In this document: positions 1-9,256 of the stretch, one piece after another
Layout of the letters: the number at the start of each line of letters is the position of its first letter
How positions within the stretch are numbered: the first letter of the stretch is position 1
From: UBA7477 sp045602925
GTDB taxonomy: Bacteria; Bacillota; Clostridia; Oscillospirales; Ruminococcaceae
Length of the DNA stretch: 64,000 nt
Assembly: GCA_045602925.1 (NCBI GenBank)
Contig: JAZSCN010000027.1
Coordinates: forward strand, 62,001 to 126,000
Direction of reading: 5' to 3'
Made by a program: the position numbers and the translations under genes
Notes under the pieces: model-generated
Database searches by the model: none
Seen by the model: only the letters and a program-made list of their open reading frames with translations
Told to the model about the DNA's origin: nothing

Positions 1-11
1 TTTTCATAAAT

Positions 12-752
12 TTACTCTTCCGGTTGCACTGCCTCATCTTCCACCGGACTTACAGTAATCGGATTTTCTATTGGGCCGACCTCATCTGAAGGGATGATAG
101 TTATCTTACAGTTAAGGTTATACTCCTCGCCGTTATTGTACATTCCACTTGCTGTTTGGACAAAATGGGTAATAACCTTATCCGTGTTATAATAATACTC
201 GACCTTATAGCTATCGAGCTTTCCGTCCTCTATATCCATATGTGCTTCATCGACGTCATAACTATAGATTATCACTCCCGAGCCGTCGGCGTTTTCCTTG
301 ACGTCGGCGACATCAATACCGTCCTTCATAAAATAAAACACTTTGTCAGTTGTCTGGTCATGGACAGAGACTTCCTTATCATAGAAGATAACTCGCTCAT
401 CAGTTTTTGGCAGCAGGGTTCCTATGCCGTCTTCTTCGACATAGAGATTATAACCTGTGCTGTATTCCCTATACAAGCCGTCCTCGGTATACTTCTCTGA
501 ATAATATGTAAGCATATCAACCTCGTCATACCAATAGACAAACTTTTCTTCGAGTCTATCCTCGCTGATATTCCAAGCCTCGAACCCACCGCTATTCTGC
601 TTATTATATGAGTTCATAGCATTTTTTACGATTTCATATCCCGGCAATTCCTGTTCTTCTTCCTTCTTTTTAAATGGATTTGCACAAGCTGAAAGTGACA
701 TAACTGCTGTGATGCATAACACCACGGCAGTTTTTATAAAACTTTTTTTCAT
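12..752 (-). CDS. Putative lipoprotein of unknown function
   Basis: A 246-residue protein with a signal peptide (MKKSFIK, hydrophobic core) ending in the lipobox LSAC at about residues 20-23, so it should be lipid-anchored on the outer face of the membrane. A short lysine/glutamate-rich linker follows. The mature part is acidic and rich in Tyr and Asp with alternating beta-strand-like segments; I recognise no catalytic motif. It lies about 30 bases downstream of the small membrane protein gene at 781-1050 on the same strand and may be the last gene of that operon. Function unknown; the lipoprotein call is well supported. Confidence 0.75.
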   Translation of the reverse strand: MKKSFIKTAVVLCITAVMSLSACANPFKKKEEEQELPGYEIVKNAMNSYNKQNSGGFEAWNISEDRLEEKFVYWYDEVDMLTYYSEKYTEDGLYREYSTGYNLYVEEDGIGTLLPKTDERVIFYDKEVSVHDQTTDKVFYFMKDGIDVADVKENADGSGVIIYSYDVDEAHMDIEDGKLDSYKVEYYYNTDKVITHFVQTASGMYNNGEEYNLNCKITIIPSDEVGPIENPITVSPVEDEAVQPEE

Positions 753-780
753 TGACTGTTAAGTTCCTCTCGTTTAAGGC

Positions 781-1050
781 TTAGCCCTTGCCGTTTACCT
801 TTGCATTAACTACAAGCATAATTGCCACGCAGAACACCTGCGCAACGGTTACCTTAAGCTTCATACCGATTGTGAAGGTCAAAACGCTAAGGTCGATTGT
901 TGTGCTGTCAAAGCCGATTGTCTGTCCCCAAGCGAGCCAGTCGACATAGGCTTTTCCGTCACAGATATGCGATATAAAGCCACCGAGCACAATACCTGCC
1001 AAAATAAAGAATATGAATGCAAATGTGTGTTTAAATTCTCTTGCTGCCAT
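781..1050 (-). CDS. Small membrane protein, DUF4321-like
   Basis: An 89-residue protein with two hydrophobic segments, roughly residues 9-30 (FAFIFFILAGIVLGGFI) and 65-83 (VTVAQVFCVAIMLVVNA), joined by a polar loop. Size and layout match the DUF4321 family of small Firmicutes membrane proteins, which has no known function. A ribosome binding site (GGATAATTAC context) precedes the ATG. It sits downstream of the yabP-yabQ-divIC-S1 block on the same strand, which hints at a link with division or sporulation, but only by position. Confidence 0.7.
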   Translation of the reverse strand: MAAREFKHTFAFIFFILAGIVLGGFISHICDGKAYVDWLAWGQTIGFDSTTIDLSVLTFTIGMKLKVTVAQVFCVAIMLVVNAKVNGKG

Positions 1051-1149
1051 AGTAATTATCCTTTCTTATTCCCCTTGAATTTTTTATCCTTATATAATTA
1101 GGGTGCACAGCCTAAGCTCACTGCCTATGCTTTACACCCCATTCTTACG

Positions 1150-1671
1150 TTATTTTCTGTGAGAGTTACTTCTCCTATTGCCTTCCTTAAGCCTTTTCAT
1201 ATCAGAAAGCTTCTCGTCACTTGATGCTTTAAACTTACTGAGCATATCCTCAAATGACTGATTGCCGCTTTCGGTAAGTGTAGAACGTGTAGGAGTAAAT
1301 ACAGGTGGCTGTTTAGAAGCATCTTGATTACCCGCATCAGCCTGTGGCCTTTTCTTTTGTGAAAAGCTACCCTGCTTTTTAAAGCCATCGCCCTGTCTTG
1401 GCTGTCTTCTCTGTGGCTGTCCTTCAGGAGCCTGGGCCTTCTTTATAGACATACTCGCCTTGCCCTCTTCGGACACAGAAAGCACCTTAACCTTTACTGT
1501 CTGTCCTTCCTGGAGGTGGTCCTTGATTTCATTTACAAAGGTTGACGAAACCTCTGAAATATGTACCATTCCGGTTTGCTTCTTGCCATCAACGACAACA
1601 TCGACAAACGCACCGAACTTTGTAATACCTGTAACCTTACCCTCGTAAACCTTTCCGACCTCAAGCTGCAT
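1150..1671 (-). CDS. yabR: S1-domain RNA-binding protein, YabR-like
   Basis: A 173-residue protein. Residues 1-75 form one S1 OB-fold (starts MQLEVGKVYEGKVTGITKFG, then VHISEVS), which binds single-stranded RNA in this family. The remaining ~100 residues are low complexity, rich in Gln, Arg, Lys and Ser and probably disordered. Placement directly after the divIC-like gene matches the Bacillus subtilis order yabP-yabQ-divIC-yabR, which is the basis for the symbol. The specific RNA target is not known. The Arg/Gln-rich tail is longer than in the Bacillus protein and could add nonspecific RNA affinity. Confidence 0.8.
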   Translation of the reverse strand: MQLEVGKVYEGKVTGITKFGAFVDVVVDGKKQTGMVHISEVSSTFVNEIKDHLQEGQTVKVKVLSVSEEGKASMSIKKAQAPEGQPQRRQPRQGDGFKKQGSFSQKKRPQADAGNQDASKQPPVFTPTRSTLTESGNQSFEDMLSKFKASSDEKLSDMKRLKEGNRRSNSHRK

Positions 1672-1729
1672 TGGTATAAAAACCTCTCTCTTTTCCTATA
1701 ATTATTTATTCAAGGGACTAAGCCTTGTA

Positions 1730-2047
1730 TTATTCCTTGCTGGTGAAGTAATATCTCTTTTCACCCGGATAGCCATAGCCATACTTTTCGATAGCTATTC
1801 TTTCCATATATTCGCTCTGGTCATCAGAGCTAAGTATTCTGCTATACTCGTCACACTGTTGTTGAGTAAGGGTAATCTGAGCTTTAAGCTCTTCGTTACT
1901 CTTTTGAAGTTCCTCTGCCTTGGCACTCTGTGAAACCCACAGATACACGGCATAGACCATAACGAGTGCTAATATAAGCAGAATTACATAATGCGAGAGT
2001 GTTTTCTTTCTTTTGCCCTCGTCGACATAATTCATTTCGTTGTTCAT
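1730..2047 (-). CDS. divIC: Septum formation initiator, DivIC/FtsB family
   Basis: A 105-residue protein with a short cytoplasmic N-terminus, one membrane span at about residues 18-38 (HYVILLILALVMVYAVYLWV), a coiled coil at about 40-70 and a small C-terminal region ending EKYGYGYPGEKRYYF. This is the bitopic DivIC/FtsB layout; the family bridges FtsL and the FtsW/FtsI septal synthase during division. It is the third gene after yabP and yabQ, the same order as in Bacillus subtilis, which supports DivIC over an unrelated coiled-coil protein. Confidence 0.85.
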   Translation of the reverse strand: MNNEMNYVDEGKRKKTLSHYVILLILALVMVYAVYLWVSQSAKAEELQKSNEELKAQITLTQQQCDEYSRILSSDDQSEYMERIAIEKYGYGYPGEKRYYFTSKE

Positions 2048-2091
2048 TTAATTTGTAGTCTCCTTCGCTAAATAAAAGCTATTTTATCTTT

Positions 2092-2607
2092 CTATACCAT
2101 ATTATTATACAACAATTTTTCATTTTCTTTCAAGCGTTTTCCCTTAGTTTTTCGTTTTTTAAATAAACTTTTAGTGTTTTGCACAAATTTTCTCACTACC
2201 TTTGTAGCATTTCTTACTATAAACGCAGTAGGTATTTTAAAAATGTATCTTTTTGCAAAGCAAATCACCGTAGAAAGCACGTAGGTTAAGGCGTTTCCGA
2301 CTATAATTCTTTCAAGAAAAGCACCGATTAGACAGCCCACGAATATAAAACCTCTGAGTTGTCCCCATGCGAGTGCTGTTACAAAGATATAATAACAAAA
2401 TCCGCACAGCAGTACAAACAAGAAATCCTCTATAAAAACCACTGTGTCGCAATGCTTAAAGCTACGTCTTAATGTTCTTAACACTTCGTACCCGAGCCCG
2501 AAGAAAACACCCAGCACTACAGACATCAAAAATATCATAGTTTCTCTTTCGATACCGAAAATCATCTGTGTTTCAAAGCCTTTGGGCAATACAGCAAGTG
2601 CTGTCAA
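2092..2607 (-). CDS. yabQ: Spore cortex biosynthesis protein YabQ
   Basis: A 171-residue membrane protein. The start is TTG at 2607, chosen because GGAGGGG lies just upstream. Several hydrophobic segments span roughly residues 15-110, followed by a highly basic C-terminal tail (KSLFKKRKTKGKRLKENEK). The motif GLGYEVLRTLRR in the first third is typical of YabQ. In Bacillus subtilis YabQ sits in the forespore outer membrane and is needed for spore cortex formation. The gene follows yabP after 12 bases, so the two are surely cotranscribed. Confidence 0.85.
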   Translation of the reverse strand: MTALAVLPKGFETQMIFGIERETMIFLMSVVLGVFFGLGYEVLRTLRRSFKHCDTVVFIEDFLFVLLCGFCYYIFVTALAWGQLRGFIFVGCLIGAFLERIIVGNALTYVLSTVICFAKRYIFKIPTAFIVRNATKVVRKFVQNTKSLFKKRKTKGKRLKENEKLLYNNMV

Positions 2608-2619
2608 GGCGCACCCCTC

Positions 2620-2895
2620 CTATCTGAGCATCTTTTTTAAAAATGACGCCTTAGCCTTTCTATCCTTCTCACCGTAGCTGAGCAGCCATATATCGCCCTC
2701 GACAGTAAGGCTTCCGGACTCGACAGACAGCTCGTTTACATGAAGATTTTTACCCTTTATGAGCAGTTCACCGAGCTGTGTGAATAACAAAATCTGGCTT
2801 TCGTCAAAGCTGTCTATGTCTGTTACGCCACTAAGGTTTAGTCGTGTTCTATTTTCAAGCGATAGACTATGAAAGCCCTTCTCCTTCTCCTGCAT
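2620..2895 (-). CDS. yabP: Sporulation protein YabP
   Basis: A 91-residue soluble protein matching the YabP/YqfC family: an N-terminal LSLENRTRLNLSGVTDIDSFDE block, then strands (LLIKGKNLHVNELSVESGSL) and a short basic C-terminus. The family is made in the mother cell in other spore formers. The ATG is preceded by GGAGGT. It is the first gene of the sporulation/division block and is divergent from the alpha-galactosidase gene at 3089. Confidence 0.85.
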   Translation of the reverse strand: MQEKEKGFHSLSLENRTRLNLSGVTDIDSFDESQILLFTQLGELLIKGKNLHVNELSVESGSLTVEGDIWLLSYGEKDRKAKASFLKKMLR

Positions 2896-2996
2896 ACAAT
2901 TACCTCCAAAGCATTTATTTATGAATATATATTAGCTTTTGGCTTGTCTGTATTCGTTAATAGAATATTAACAAACAATTTGCCGAAATGATACAC

Positions 2997-3012
2997 ATAA
3001 AAACGTTTTCAT
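2997..3012. promoter_or_regulatory. cre-like operator upstream of the alpha-galactosidase promoter
   Basis: The 16 bases ATAAAAACGTTTTCAT match the CcpA/LacI catabolite element consensus WTGNNARCGNWWWCAW at all but one position (A in place of G at the third base) and are centred on a CG palindrome. The site lies 13 bases upstream of the -35 box of the galactosidase promoter, a position compatible with regulation by a LacI-family protein. Which regulator binds is an inference. Confidence 0.5.
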
Positions 3013-3025
3013 GAAAATACAGATA

Positions 3026-3054
3026 TTGAAATGTGAAACTATTACTGCTATAAT
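3026..3054 (+). promoter_or_regulatory. SigA-type promoter of the alpha-galactosidase gene
   Basis: TTGAAA at 3026-3031, a 17-base spacer, and a perfect TATAAT at 3049-3054. It lies downstream of the more upstream in-frame ATG at 3011 and so rules that codon out as the start. Confidence 0.7.
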
Positions 3055-3088
3055 GAATGTAGAAAACTTCGACAAAGGGGCTGATAAT

Positions 3089-5281
3089 ATGGGAATATAT
3101 TATAACGAAAATGCATCGCTTTTCAGACTTGATGCCAACAATACAAGCTATGTTATAAAAATTGCAGAATGTGGCTATCCTGCACACGTTTACTTTGGAA
3201 AAAGGCTTCCTGACGAGGACCTTACATACTTATTAAGACTTGATGAAAACCCATTCACGCCTAAAACGAACAATCGTGACAAGGCAGTTTATCACGACAC
3301 TCTGCCTTTTGAGTACCCGACCTTTGGAATTGGCGACTACCGAGAACCTGCGCTAAAGATTCTTGATGACAACGGCTGTTCGACCTGCTCTCTGTCATAC
3401 GTTTCGCACAAGATTTATGACGGAAAGCCAAAGCTTGAGGGTATGCCTGCTACCTTTGCGAACGAAGAGGAGGCTGCAACGCTTGAGCTTTACTGTGAGG
3501 ACAAGGCTTGCGGACTTGAGGTAGTGCTTGTTTACACGGCATTTAAAAAGCTCGACGTAATCACAAGAAGCGTCAGAATTAAAAACGGTGGTGAGAAGCC
3601 TATATATCTCACGAGAGTATTTTCGACCTGTGTTGACTTTGACGAATGCAATTACGATATGATTACCTTAAACGGTTCTTGGGCAAGAGAACGTCACATT
3701 GAGCGTGCACCGCTTCATCACGGAAAGCAGCTTATCGACTCTATGCGTGGCGAATCCTCACACCAGAACAATCCATTTGTTGCACTTGTTTCGCACAATG
3801 CGACAGAGCAAATCGGTGAAGCTTACGGCTTTAACTTTGTATATTCGGGCAACTTCTTTGCTCAGGCTGAGGTTACACAGCACAAGAAGACACGCTTCCT
3901 TATGGGTATAAACAGCCTTGATTTCTCATGGCTTTTAGAAAGAGGCGAGCAGTTTGTCGCGCCGGAGGTTGTAATGGTATATTCAGATGAAGGAATCGGC
4001 AAGATGTCGAGAACCTTCCACGACCTATACAGACAGCATCTTATAAGAGGTCAGTACAAGGACAAGCGTCGCCCTATTCTCATAAACAACTGGGAGGCGA
4101 CCTACTTTAACTTTGACACACAGAAGCTGATTGACATTGCAAGAGAGGCTTCAAAGCTCGGCATTGAGATGCTTGTAATGGATGACGGCTGGTTCGGGCA
4201 CAGAGATTCTGACAACTCCTCTCTCGGCGACTGGTTTGTATATGAAAAGAAGCTTAAAGGCGGCCTCAAGAAGCTTGTTGACGAGGTCAATGCGCTAGGT
4301 ATGAAGTTTGGTATATGGTTTGAACCCGAAATGATTTCTCCTGACTCGGAGCTGTTCAAGGCACATCCTGAATGGGCAATTCAGATTAGTGGCAGAGAGA
4401 TGACACTCTGCAGAGAGCAGTATGTTCTTGACTATTCGAGAGAAGACGTAAGAGATTATGTTCACTCAATGATGAAGGAAATTCTCGACAATGCAAACAT
4501 TGAATACATAAAGTGGGACATGAACCGTCAGCTTACAGAGGTCGGTTCACAGACATTACCTAAGAACAGACAGAAGGAACTGTGGCACAGATATGTACTT
4601 GGCGTATACGACCTTATGGAGCGTATCACAAGCGAATATCCACACATTCTTCTTGAAAACTGCTCAGGTGGCGGAGCGAGATTTGACCCGGGTATGCTAT
4701 ACTACTCGCCACAGATTTGGTGCTCGGATGACACAGACGCTATCGAAAGGCTTAAAATCCAGCACGGAACATCGCTGTGCTATCCTTGCTCGGCAATGGG
4801 GGCGCACGTTTCCGACTGTCCTAACCACACTGTTGGCAGAAGCACCCCTTTCTCTACAAGAGGTCACGTAGCTATGGTTGGTACCTTCGGTTACGAGCTT
4901 GATGTTACAAGGATTCCTAAGGAAGACAGGGATGCCATTCCTGCACAGATTGCAGAATTCAACAAGTACAACACACTTGTACGCACGGGCGACCACTACC
5001 GTATCGGAAATGTATTCGAGGATAACAGCTGGGACGCTTGGATGTTTGTTTCCAAGGACAAGTCAGAGGCACTCTTTGAATTTATCCAGGTGCTTTCAAG
5101 ACCTAACGAGCGTTCACGCAGGATAAAGCTATGCGGACTAAGTCCCGAAAAATACTACTACGAGGAGTCAAAGCCTGAGCTTAAGCTGTCGGGCGCAGCT
5201 CTTATGAACGCAGGTATAAACATCGGTGGTATCTGGGGCGACTATCAGAGCAGGCTACTTCACTTTATAGAAGCGAAGTAG
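3089..5281 (+). CDS. Alpha-galactosidase, GH36
   Basis: A 730-residue GH36 enzyme that removes terminal alpha-1,6-galactose from raffinose-type sugars and galactomannan oligosaccharides. Visible signatures are WEATYFNFD at the start of the TIM barrel, KWDMNR containing the nucleophile Asp, and the CSDDTDAIERL block with the acid/base Asp. There is an N-terminal beta-sandwich domain (about 1-320) and a C-terminal beta domain. No signal peptide is present, so it should act in the cytoplasm. I chose ATG 3089 over the longer frame because AAAGGGG lies 8 bases upstream and the promoter ends at 3054. It pairs functionally with the GH26 mannanase further along. Confidence 0.93.
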   Translation: MGIYYNENASLFRLDANNTSYVIKIAECGYPAHVYFGKRLPDEDLTYLLRLDENPFTPKTNNRDKAVYHDTLPFEYPTFGIGDYREPALKILDDNGCSTCSLSYVSHKIYDGKPKLEGMPATFANEEEAATLELYCEDKACGLEVVLVYTAFKKLDVITRSVRIKNGGEKPIYLTRVFSTCVDFDECNYDMITLNGSWARERHIERAPLHHGKQLIDSMRGESSHQNNPFVALVSHNATEQIGEAYGFNFVYSGNFFAQAEVTQHKKTRFLMGINSLDFSWLLERGEQFVAPEVVMVYSDEGIGKMSRTFHDLYRQHLIRGQYKDKRRPILINNWEATYFNFDTQKLIDIAREASKLGIEMLVMDDGWFGHRDSDNSSLGDWFVYEKKLKGGLKKLVDEVNALGMKFGIWFEPEMISPDSELFKAHPEWAIQISGREMTLCREQYVLDYSREDVRDYVHSMMKEILDNANIEYIKWDMNRQLTEVGSQTLPKNRQKELWHRYVLGVYDLMERITSEYPHILLENCSGGGARFDPGMLYYSPQIWCSDDTDAIERLKIQHGTSLCYPCSAMGAHVSDCPNHTVGRSTPFSTRGHVAMVGTFGYELDVTRIPKEDRDAIPAQIAEFNKYNTLVRTGDHYRIGNVFEDNSWDAWMFVSKDKSEALFEFIQVLSRPNERSRRIKLCGLSPEKYYYEESKPELKLSGAALMNAGINIGGIWGDYQSRLLHFIEAK

Positions 5282-5334
5282 TATCCTCAGCAGGAACGTT
5301 ATCAAGAGCAGCCGACCAAATAAACAAACTAATT

Positions 5335-5373
5335 CTCCACAACAGTCCTCGCTCGTCTGTTGTGGAGTTTTTT
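5335..5373 (+). terminator. Intrinsic terminator after the alpha-galactosidase gene
   Basis: A perfect 11-base stem (CTCCACAACAG at 5335-5345 with CTGTTGTGGAG at 5357-5367), an 11-base loop, and a run of six T. Confidence 0.85.
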
Positions 5374-5381
5374 ATGGGGTA

Positions 5382-5410
5382 TTGCAAACAATGCACATTT
5401 ATGGTATATT
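5382..5410 (+). promoter_or_regulatory. Promoter of the acyltransferase gene
   Basis: TTGCAA at 5382-5387, a 17-base spacer and TATATT at 5405-5410, just after the preceding terminator and 43 bases before the ATG. Confidence 0.55.
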
Positions 5411-5453
5411 AGGAGAAACACTAAAACTTTGAATAAAATAAAGGGGGCTTGTT

Positions 5454-6530
5454 ATGCACACCCAAAAGAGAAACAATCTGATAGATGTACTGAAATGTAT
5501 AGCCTGCTTTGCTGTAATACTCCTGCATTTTCCTACCAAGGAGTTTGAAGAAAGAGGCGTTATACTGCAAAACGTAATAGGTCGCTGTGCCGTACCGATA
5601 TTCTTTATGGTGTCGGGATACTTTGCGAGTCTTAAGCCTATTGAAAAGCAAGGCAAGGGCTTTTTAAGAGGCGCATTCAAGATGGCTGTATACTACGTTG
5701 TATTCGAGACTTTACTATATCTTATTACTGCTGTGATAAGATTTTCTTCCGACAAGAGTCCTGCATTCGTACAGCTCGACTTTAGTGCCGGCTCGATAAA
5801 AGACTTCTTACTTTTAAACACGCCGTTCTCTTCCGGTCACTTATGGTATATTCTCGCATATATGTATTGCCTTATCATTTACGCAATTGCAGTAAATGCC
5901 AAGCCGTTACTAAAGCTAATTGCCATTCTGACTCCCCTACTTCTTATCGGCTATCATGCACTCGGACGATACAGCGTAATATGCTTTGGCAGGTCTCTGG
6001 ATTATGCTTATTCGAGAAATTTCCTATTCGCTGCCGTACCTATGTTCACGGTAGGTTACTATTTAAATCGCATAAAACGACCTGTGAAATCAGACCTTGG
6101 AATGCTTATACTCATAGGTATAAGTGTATTTCTGCTATACTGCGAGGGGCTTTCCTTTGCAAGAAATTCATCTATCAACAGTGGCAGAAACAACTACTTT
6201 ATGAATCTTGTTGTCGCATTTCTTGTAACAAAGCTTCTAACCTCGACTGACAAGAACACCGAGAGCGATAATCCGCTTGCCGTCATAGGCAGAAAATACT
6301 CGCTTTATATCTATATATTCCAATATGTCGCAAACGACATTCTAAAGCTCATCTTCCAGTACACAAAGAAATATCCATTAGGAAAGCTATTAAACAGCTT
6401 CTACGGATTTTCAAAGCCTCTTATGGTATTCGCTGTAGCTCTGCTGATTTCTATGCTTGCATATAAAATTGAAAAGCTGATAACTTCGCTTATATCAAAA
6501 AAGAAGAAGTCCACCCCACAAGCGACATAA
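5454..6530 (+). CDS. Acyltransferase 3 family membrane protein
   Basis: A 358-residue polytopic protein of the acyltransferase-3 family (OafA/NodX-like, about ten membrane spans). The N-terminal part RNNLIDVLKCIACFAVILLH carries the family His in the first span, and VPIFFMVSGYF follows in the second. These enzymes move acyl groups (often acetyl) onto cell-surface glycans or act as their transporters; some relatives are WecH-like. The ATG is preceded by AAAGGGGGC. It has its own promoter and terminator, so it is a single-gene unit. The acceptor is unknown. Confidence 0.8.
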   Translation: MHTQKRNNLIDVLKCIACFAVILLHFPTKEFEERGVILQNVIGRCAVPIFFMVSGYFASLKPIEKQGKGFLRGAFKMAVYYVVFETLLYLITAVIRFSSDKSPAFVQLDFSAGSIKDFLLLNTPFSSGHLWYILAYMYCLIIYAIAVNAKPLLKLIAILTPLLLIGYHALGRYSVICFGRSLDYAYSRNFLFAAVPMFTVGYYLNRIKRPVKSDLGMLILIGISVFLLYCEGLSFARNSSINSGRNNYFMNLVVAFLVTKLLTSTDKNTESDNPLAVIGRKYSLYIYIFQYVANDILKLIFQYTKKYPLGKLLNSFYGFSKPLMVFAVALLISMLAYKIEKLITSLISKKKKSTPQAT

Positions 6531-6536
6531 AAAGCA

Positions 6537-6568
6537 ACGGTTCAAGGTTAACTACCCTGAACCGTTTT
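6537..6568. terminator. Bidirectional terminator between convergent genes
   Basis: The stem ACGGTTCAAGG (6537-6547) pairs with CCCTGAACCGT (6555-6565) with one mismatch, flanked by an A run on the left and a T run on the right. It serves the acyltransferase gene (plus) and the Ca2+ ATPase gene (minus). Confidence 0.75.
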
Positions 6569-6583
6569 ATTATGCCTTATAGA

Positions 6584-9229
6584 TTATTCCTTACTACCCA
6601 TTTTACGCTGGATTGCCTTGATTATTTCAATTACCGGAATAATTGTAACAGCGATGCCCATTGCCACAAAGTATTCTGCGACGCTTATTGAAGTGAAGCC
6701 GAATGCGTCTCTTAAGAACGGAACGAATATTACTGCTGTTGTAGCGACAAGCGAGAATATCATAGAGCCCCAGAGAACCCAGTTATTACTTCTGATTGAG
6801 AAGGATGACTTTCTTCTCGAACGCATATTGAACGAATGGAACACTTCTGTTATAGAGAGGGCGAGGAACGCCATTGTCATACCGTCTTCGCTCTGTGCAA
6901 TCTCCCACACGCCGGATTCCATAAAATGACCTACGAAGTAGGCTGTGAGTGTAATAATTGTAACTAAGACGCCTTGGATAAGGACATCAATACCGAGTCC
7001 ACCGGAGAAGACGCCTTCGTCAGAGCTTCTTGGCTTTCTCTTCATTATATCCTTTTCAGCCTTTTCCATGCCGAGTGCAAGTGCCGGCAGACAGTCTGTT
7101 ACGAGGTTAATCCACAGAAGGTGTACAGGCTTTAAGATTGTAAAGCCCATAAGTGTTGCAAAGAAGATAGAAAGTACTTCTGAGAGGTTTGAAGAAAGCA
7201 GGAACTGGATTGACTTTCTTATATTGTCGTATATTCTTCTGCCTTCCTCTACTGCTGAAATAATTGTTGCGAAGTTATCGTCAGCGAGAACCATATCGGC
7301 AACGTTCTTTGTAACGTCTGTACCTGTGATACCCATTCCGACGCCGATATCGGCATTCTTTATTGAAGGAGCGTCGTTTACTCCGTCGCCTGTCATAGCT
7401 GTAATCTTGCCCTTTTGCTGCCAAGCTTTGACGATTCTAACCTTATGCTCAGGCTGAACTCTTGCATATACGGAATAAAGCTCGATCTTTTCATAAAGTT
7501 CCTCATCAGAGATATCGTTAAGCTCTGCGCCTGTTATAGCCTGCGAAGCATCTGTGATAATTCCGAGCTCTTTAGCGATAGCAACGGCTGTATCCTTGTG
7601 GTCGCCGGTTATCATAATAGGTCTGATACCTGCACCCTGACACTCTACGATAGCTGCCTTTACCTCAGGTCTTACAGGGTCAATCATACCGGTAAGTCCC
7701 ACATAGCAAAGCTCCTGCTCGAGGAATGTATCGCTATAATCTGTTGGTTCTTCGTCCCAGCTTCTCATAGCCAGAGCCAAAACTCTGAGTGCTCTGTCTG
7801 CCATATCCTTATTTGCTCTTAGAATCTGCGCCTTGACCTGATCGGTCAGTGCCACGACCTTGCCGTCTATAAGAGCCTTTGTGCAACGTCTTAGAATTTC
7901 GTCAGGTGCGCCCTTTGTATACTGTGTGATGACTCCGTCGGCACCCTTATGGACAGTTGTCATCATCTTTCTCATAGAATCGAAAGGAGCTTCGCCGAGT
8001 CTTGGGAATGACTCCTTCTCGACATTCTTAGGAAGTCCGAGTTTATTAGCGTAGTTGACGAGCGCACACTCTGTCGGTTCGCCGATTGCCTCGTTTTTAT
8101 CGAGGTCTAAATCTGCGTCAGAGCAAAGCGACATTCCTCTAGCGAGGAGCTGTTCGTCACAGCCGTAATGCTCAACTACTGTCATCTTATTCTGTGTAAG
8201 AGTACCTGTCTTGTCAGAGCAGATAATCTGGGCACAGCCGAGTGTTTCGACAGCTGTGAGCTTTCTTATAACGGCATTTCGCTTTGACATATTTGTTACA
8301 CCGATTGACAAAACGATTGTAACAACTGTTGCGAGACCTTCCGGGATAGCTGCAACTGCGAGGCTGACTGCTACCATAAAGGTATCGATAAGTGTATGCT
8401 TGGTGATATCCGGATAAGCTCTGATAAGGTTTACGCCAAAGATTACCACACAGATTCCGAGTACCAACACGGTAAGAATCTTTGAAAGCTGAGCGAGCTT
8501 CTTCTGGAGTGGAGTATCGCCGTCCTGTGCTTTTGTAAGAGCGTCGGCAATCTTACCCATTTCGGTATCCATACCGGTAGCAACTACTACTGCTACGCCT
8601 CTGCCGTAAACGACAGTAGAGCCCATATAAGCCATATTCTTTCTGTCGCCGAGTGGGACATCCTTACCATCCTCTGCTGTAAGGGCTTCCTCGCACTTAG
8701 TAACCGGCACGGATTCGCCTGTAAGCGCAGCTTCCTCAATCTTAAGGCTTGCGCACTCTATGATTCTACAATCGGCAGGGACGCTGTCGCCTGCTTCTAA
8801 AATTACTATATCGCCGGGAACGAGCTCCTCACTGTGAACTGTAATCTGCTTTCCGTCACGCAAAACCTTAGAAGTTGCTGCGGCGATTTCCTGCAAGGCT
8901 TCGATAGCGGCTTCTGCCTTGCTCTCCTGAAAAACGCCGAGCACGGAATTGATGATTACAACTGCCATAATAATGATTACGTCTGCAAAGGATTCTCCCT
9001 CATAAGCTGCTGTGACGCCTGATACAATTGCTGCTACGATAAGAATAATTATCATAGGGTCGGCAATCTGCTCTAAGAATCGTCTAAGCAGTGTTTTTTT
9101 CTTTCCCTCTGCGAGCTTATTTTTGCCGTACTTTGAAAGCCTTGTCTGTGCTTCCTGTGAGGTCATACCCTCGCGCTTGGCATCATACTCGCTGAGCACT
9201 TCGGCTGTGCTCTTTAGATACTCCTTCAT
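6584..9229 (-). CDS. P-type Ca2+-transporting ATPase (first of two)
   Basis: An 881-residue P2A-type ATPase that probably exports Ca2+ (possibly Mn2+) from the cytoplasm. Features in order: N-terminal cation-ATPase domain, actuator motif LTGES, IPEGL in span M4, the phosphorylation motif CSDKTGTLT, TGDGVNDAPS in the hinge, and NLVTD in M6, where Asn and Asp supply Ca2+ ligands in SERCA and PMR1. Length and about ten membrane spans fit the family. The gene is preceded by a leader with a strong hairpin. A second, less conventional paralog is encoded at 20260-22893. Confidence 0.92.
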   Translation of the reverse strand: MKEYLKSTAEVLSEYDAKREGMTSQEAQTRLSKYGKNKLAEGKKKTLLRRFLEQIADPMIIILIVAAIVSGVTAAYEGESFADVIIIMAVVIINSVLGVFQESKAEAAIEALQEIAAATSKVLRDGKQITVHSEELVPGDIVILEAGDSVPADCRIIECASLKIEEAALTGESVPVTKCEEALTAEDGKDVPLGDRKNMAYMGSTVVYGRGVAVVVATGMDTEMGKIADALTKAQDGDTPLQKKLAQLSKILTVLVLGICVVIFGVNLIRAYPDITKHTLIDTFMVAVSLAVAAIPEGLATVVTIVLSIGVTNMSKRNAVIRKLTAVETLGCAQIICSDKTGTLTQNKMTVVEHYGCDEQLLARGMSLCSDADLDLDKNEAIGEPTECALVNYANKLGLPKNVEKESFPRLGEAPFDSMRKMMTTVHKGADGVITQYTKGAPDEILRRCTKALIDGKVVALTDQVKAQILRANKDMADRALRVLALAMRSWDEEPTDYSDTFLEQELCYVGLTGMIDPVRPEVKAAIVECQGAGIRPIMITGDHKDTAVAIAKELGIITDASQAITGAELNDISDEELYEKIELYSVYARVQPEHKVRIVKAWQQKGKITAMTGDGVNDAPSIKNADIGVGMGITGTDVTKNVADMVLADDNFATIISAVEEGRRIYDNIRKSIQFLLSSNLSEVLSIFFATLMGFTILKPVHLLWINLVTDCLPALALGMEKAEKDIMKRKPRSSDEGVFSGGLGIDVLIQGVLVTIITLTAYFVGHFMESGVWEIAQSEDGMTMAFLALSITEVFHSFNMRSRRKSSFSIRSNNWVLWGSMIFSLVATTAVIFVPFLRDAFGFTSISVAEYFVAMGIAVTIIPVIEIIKAIQRKMGSKE

Positions 9230-9256
9230 ATCTATTCCTCCGTTAGTATAAAATAA

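Noticed and set aside
3011..3088. N-terminal 26-residue extension of the alpha-galactosidase
   Set aside because: The promoter -10 box at 3049-3054 lies inside this stretch, and a good ribosome binding site precedes the ATG at 3089.
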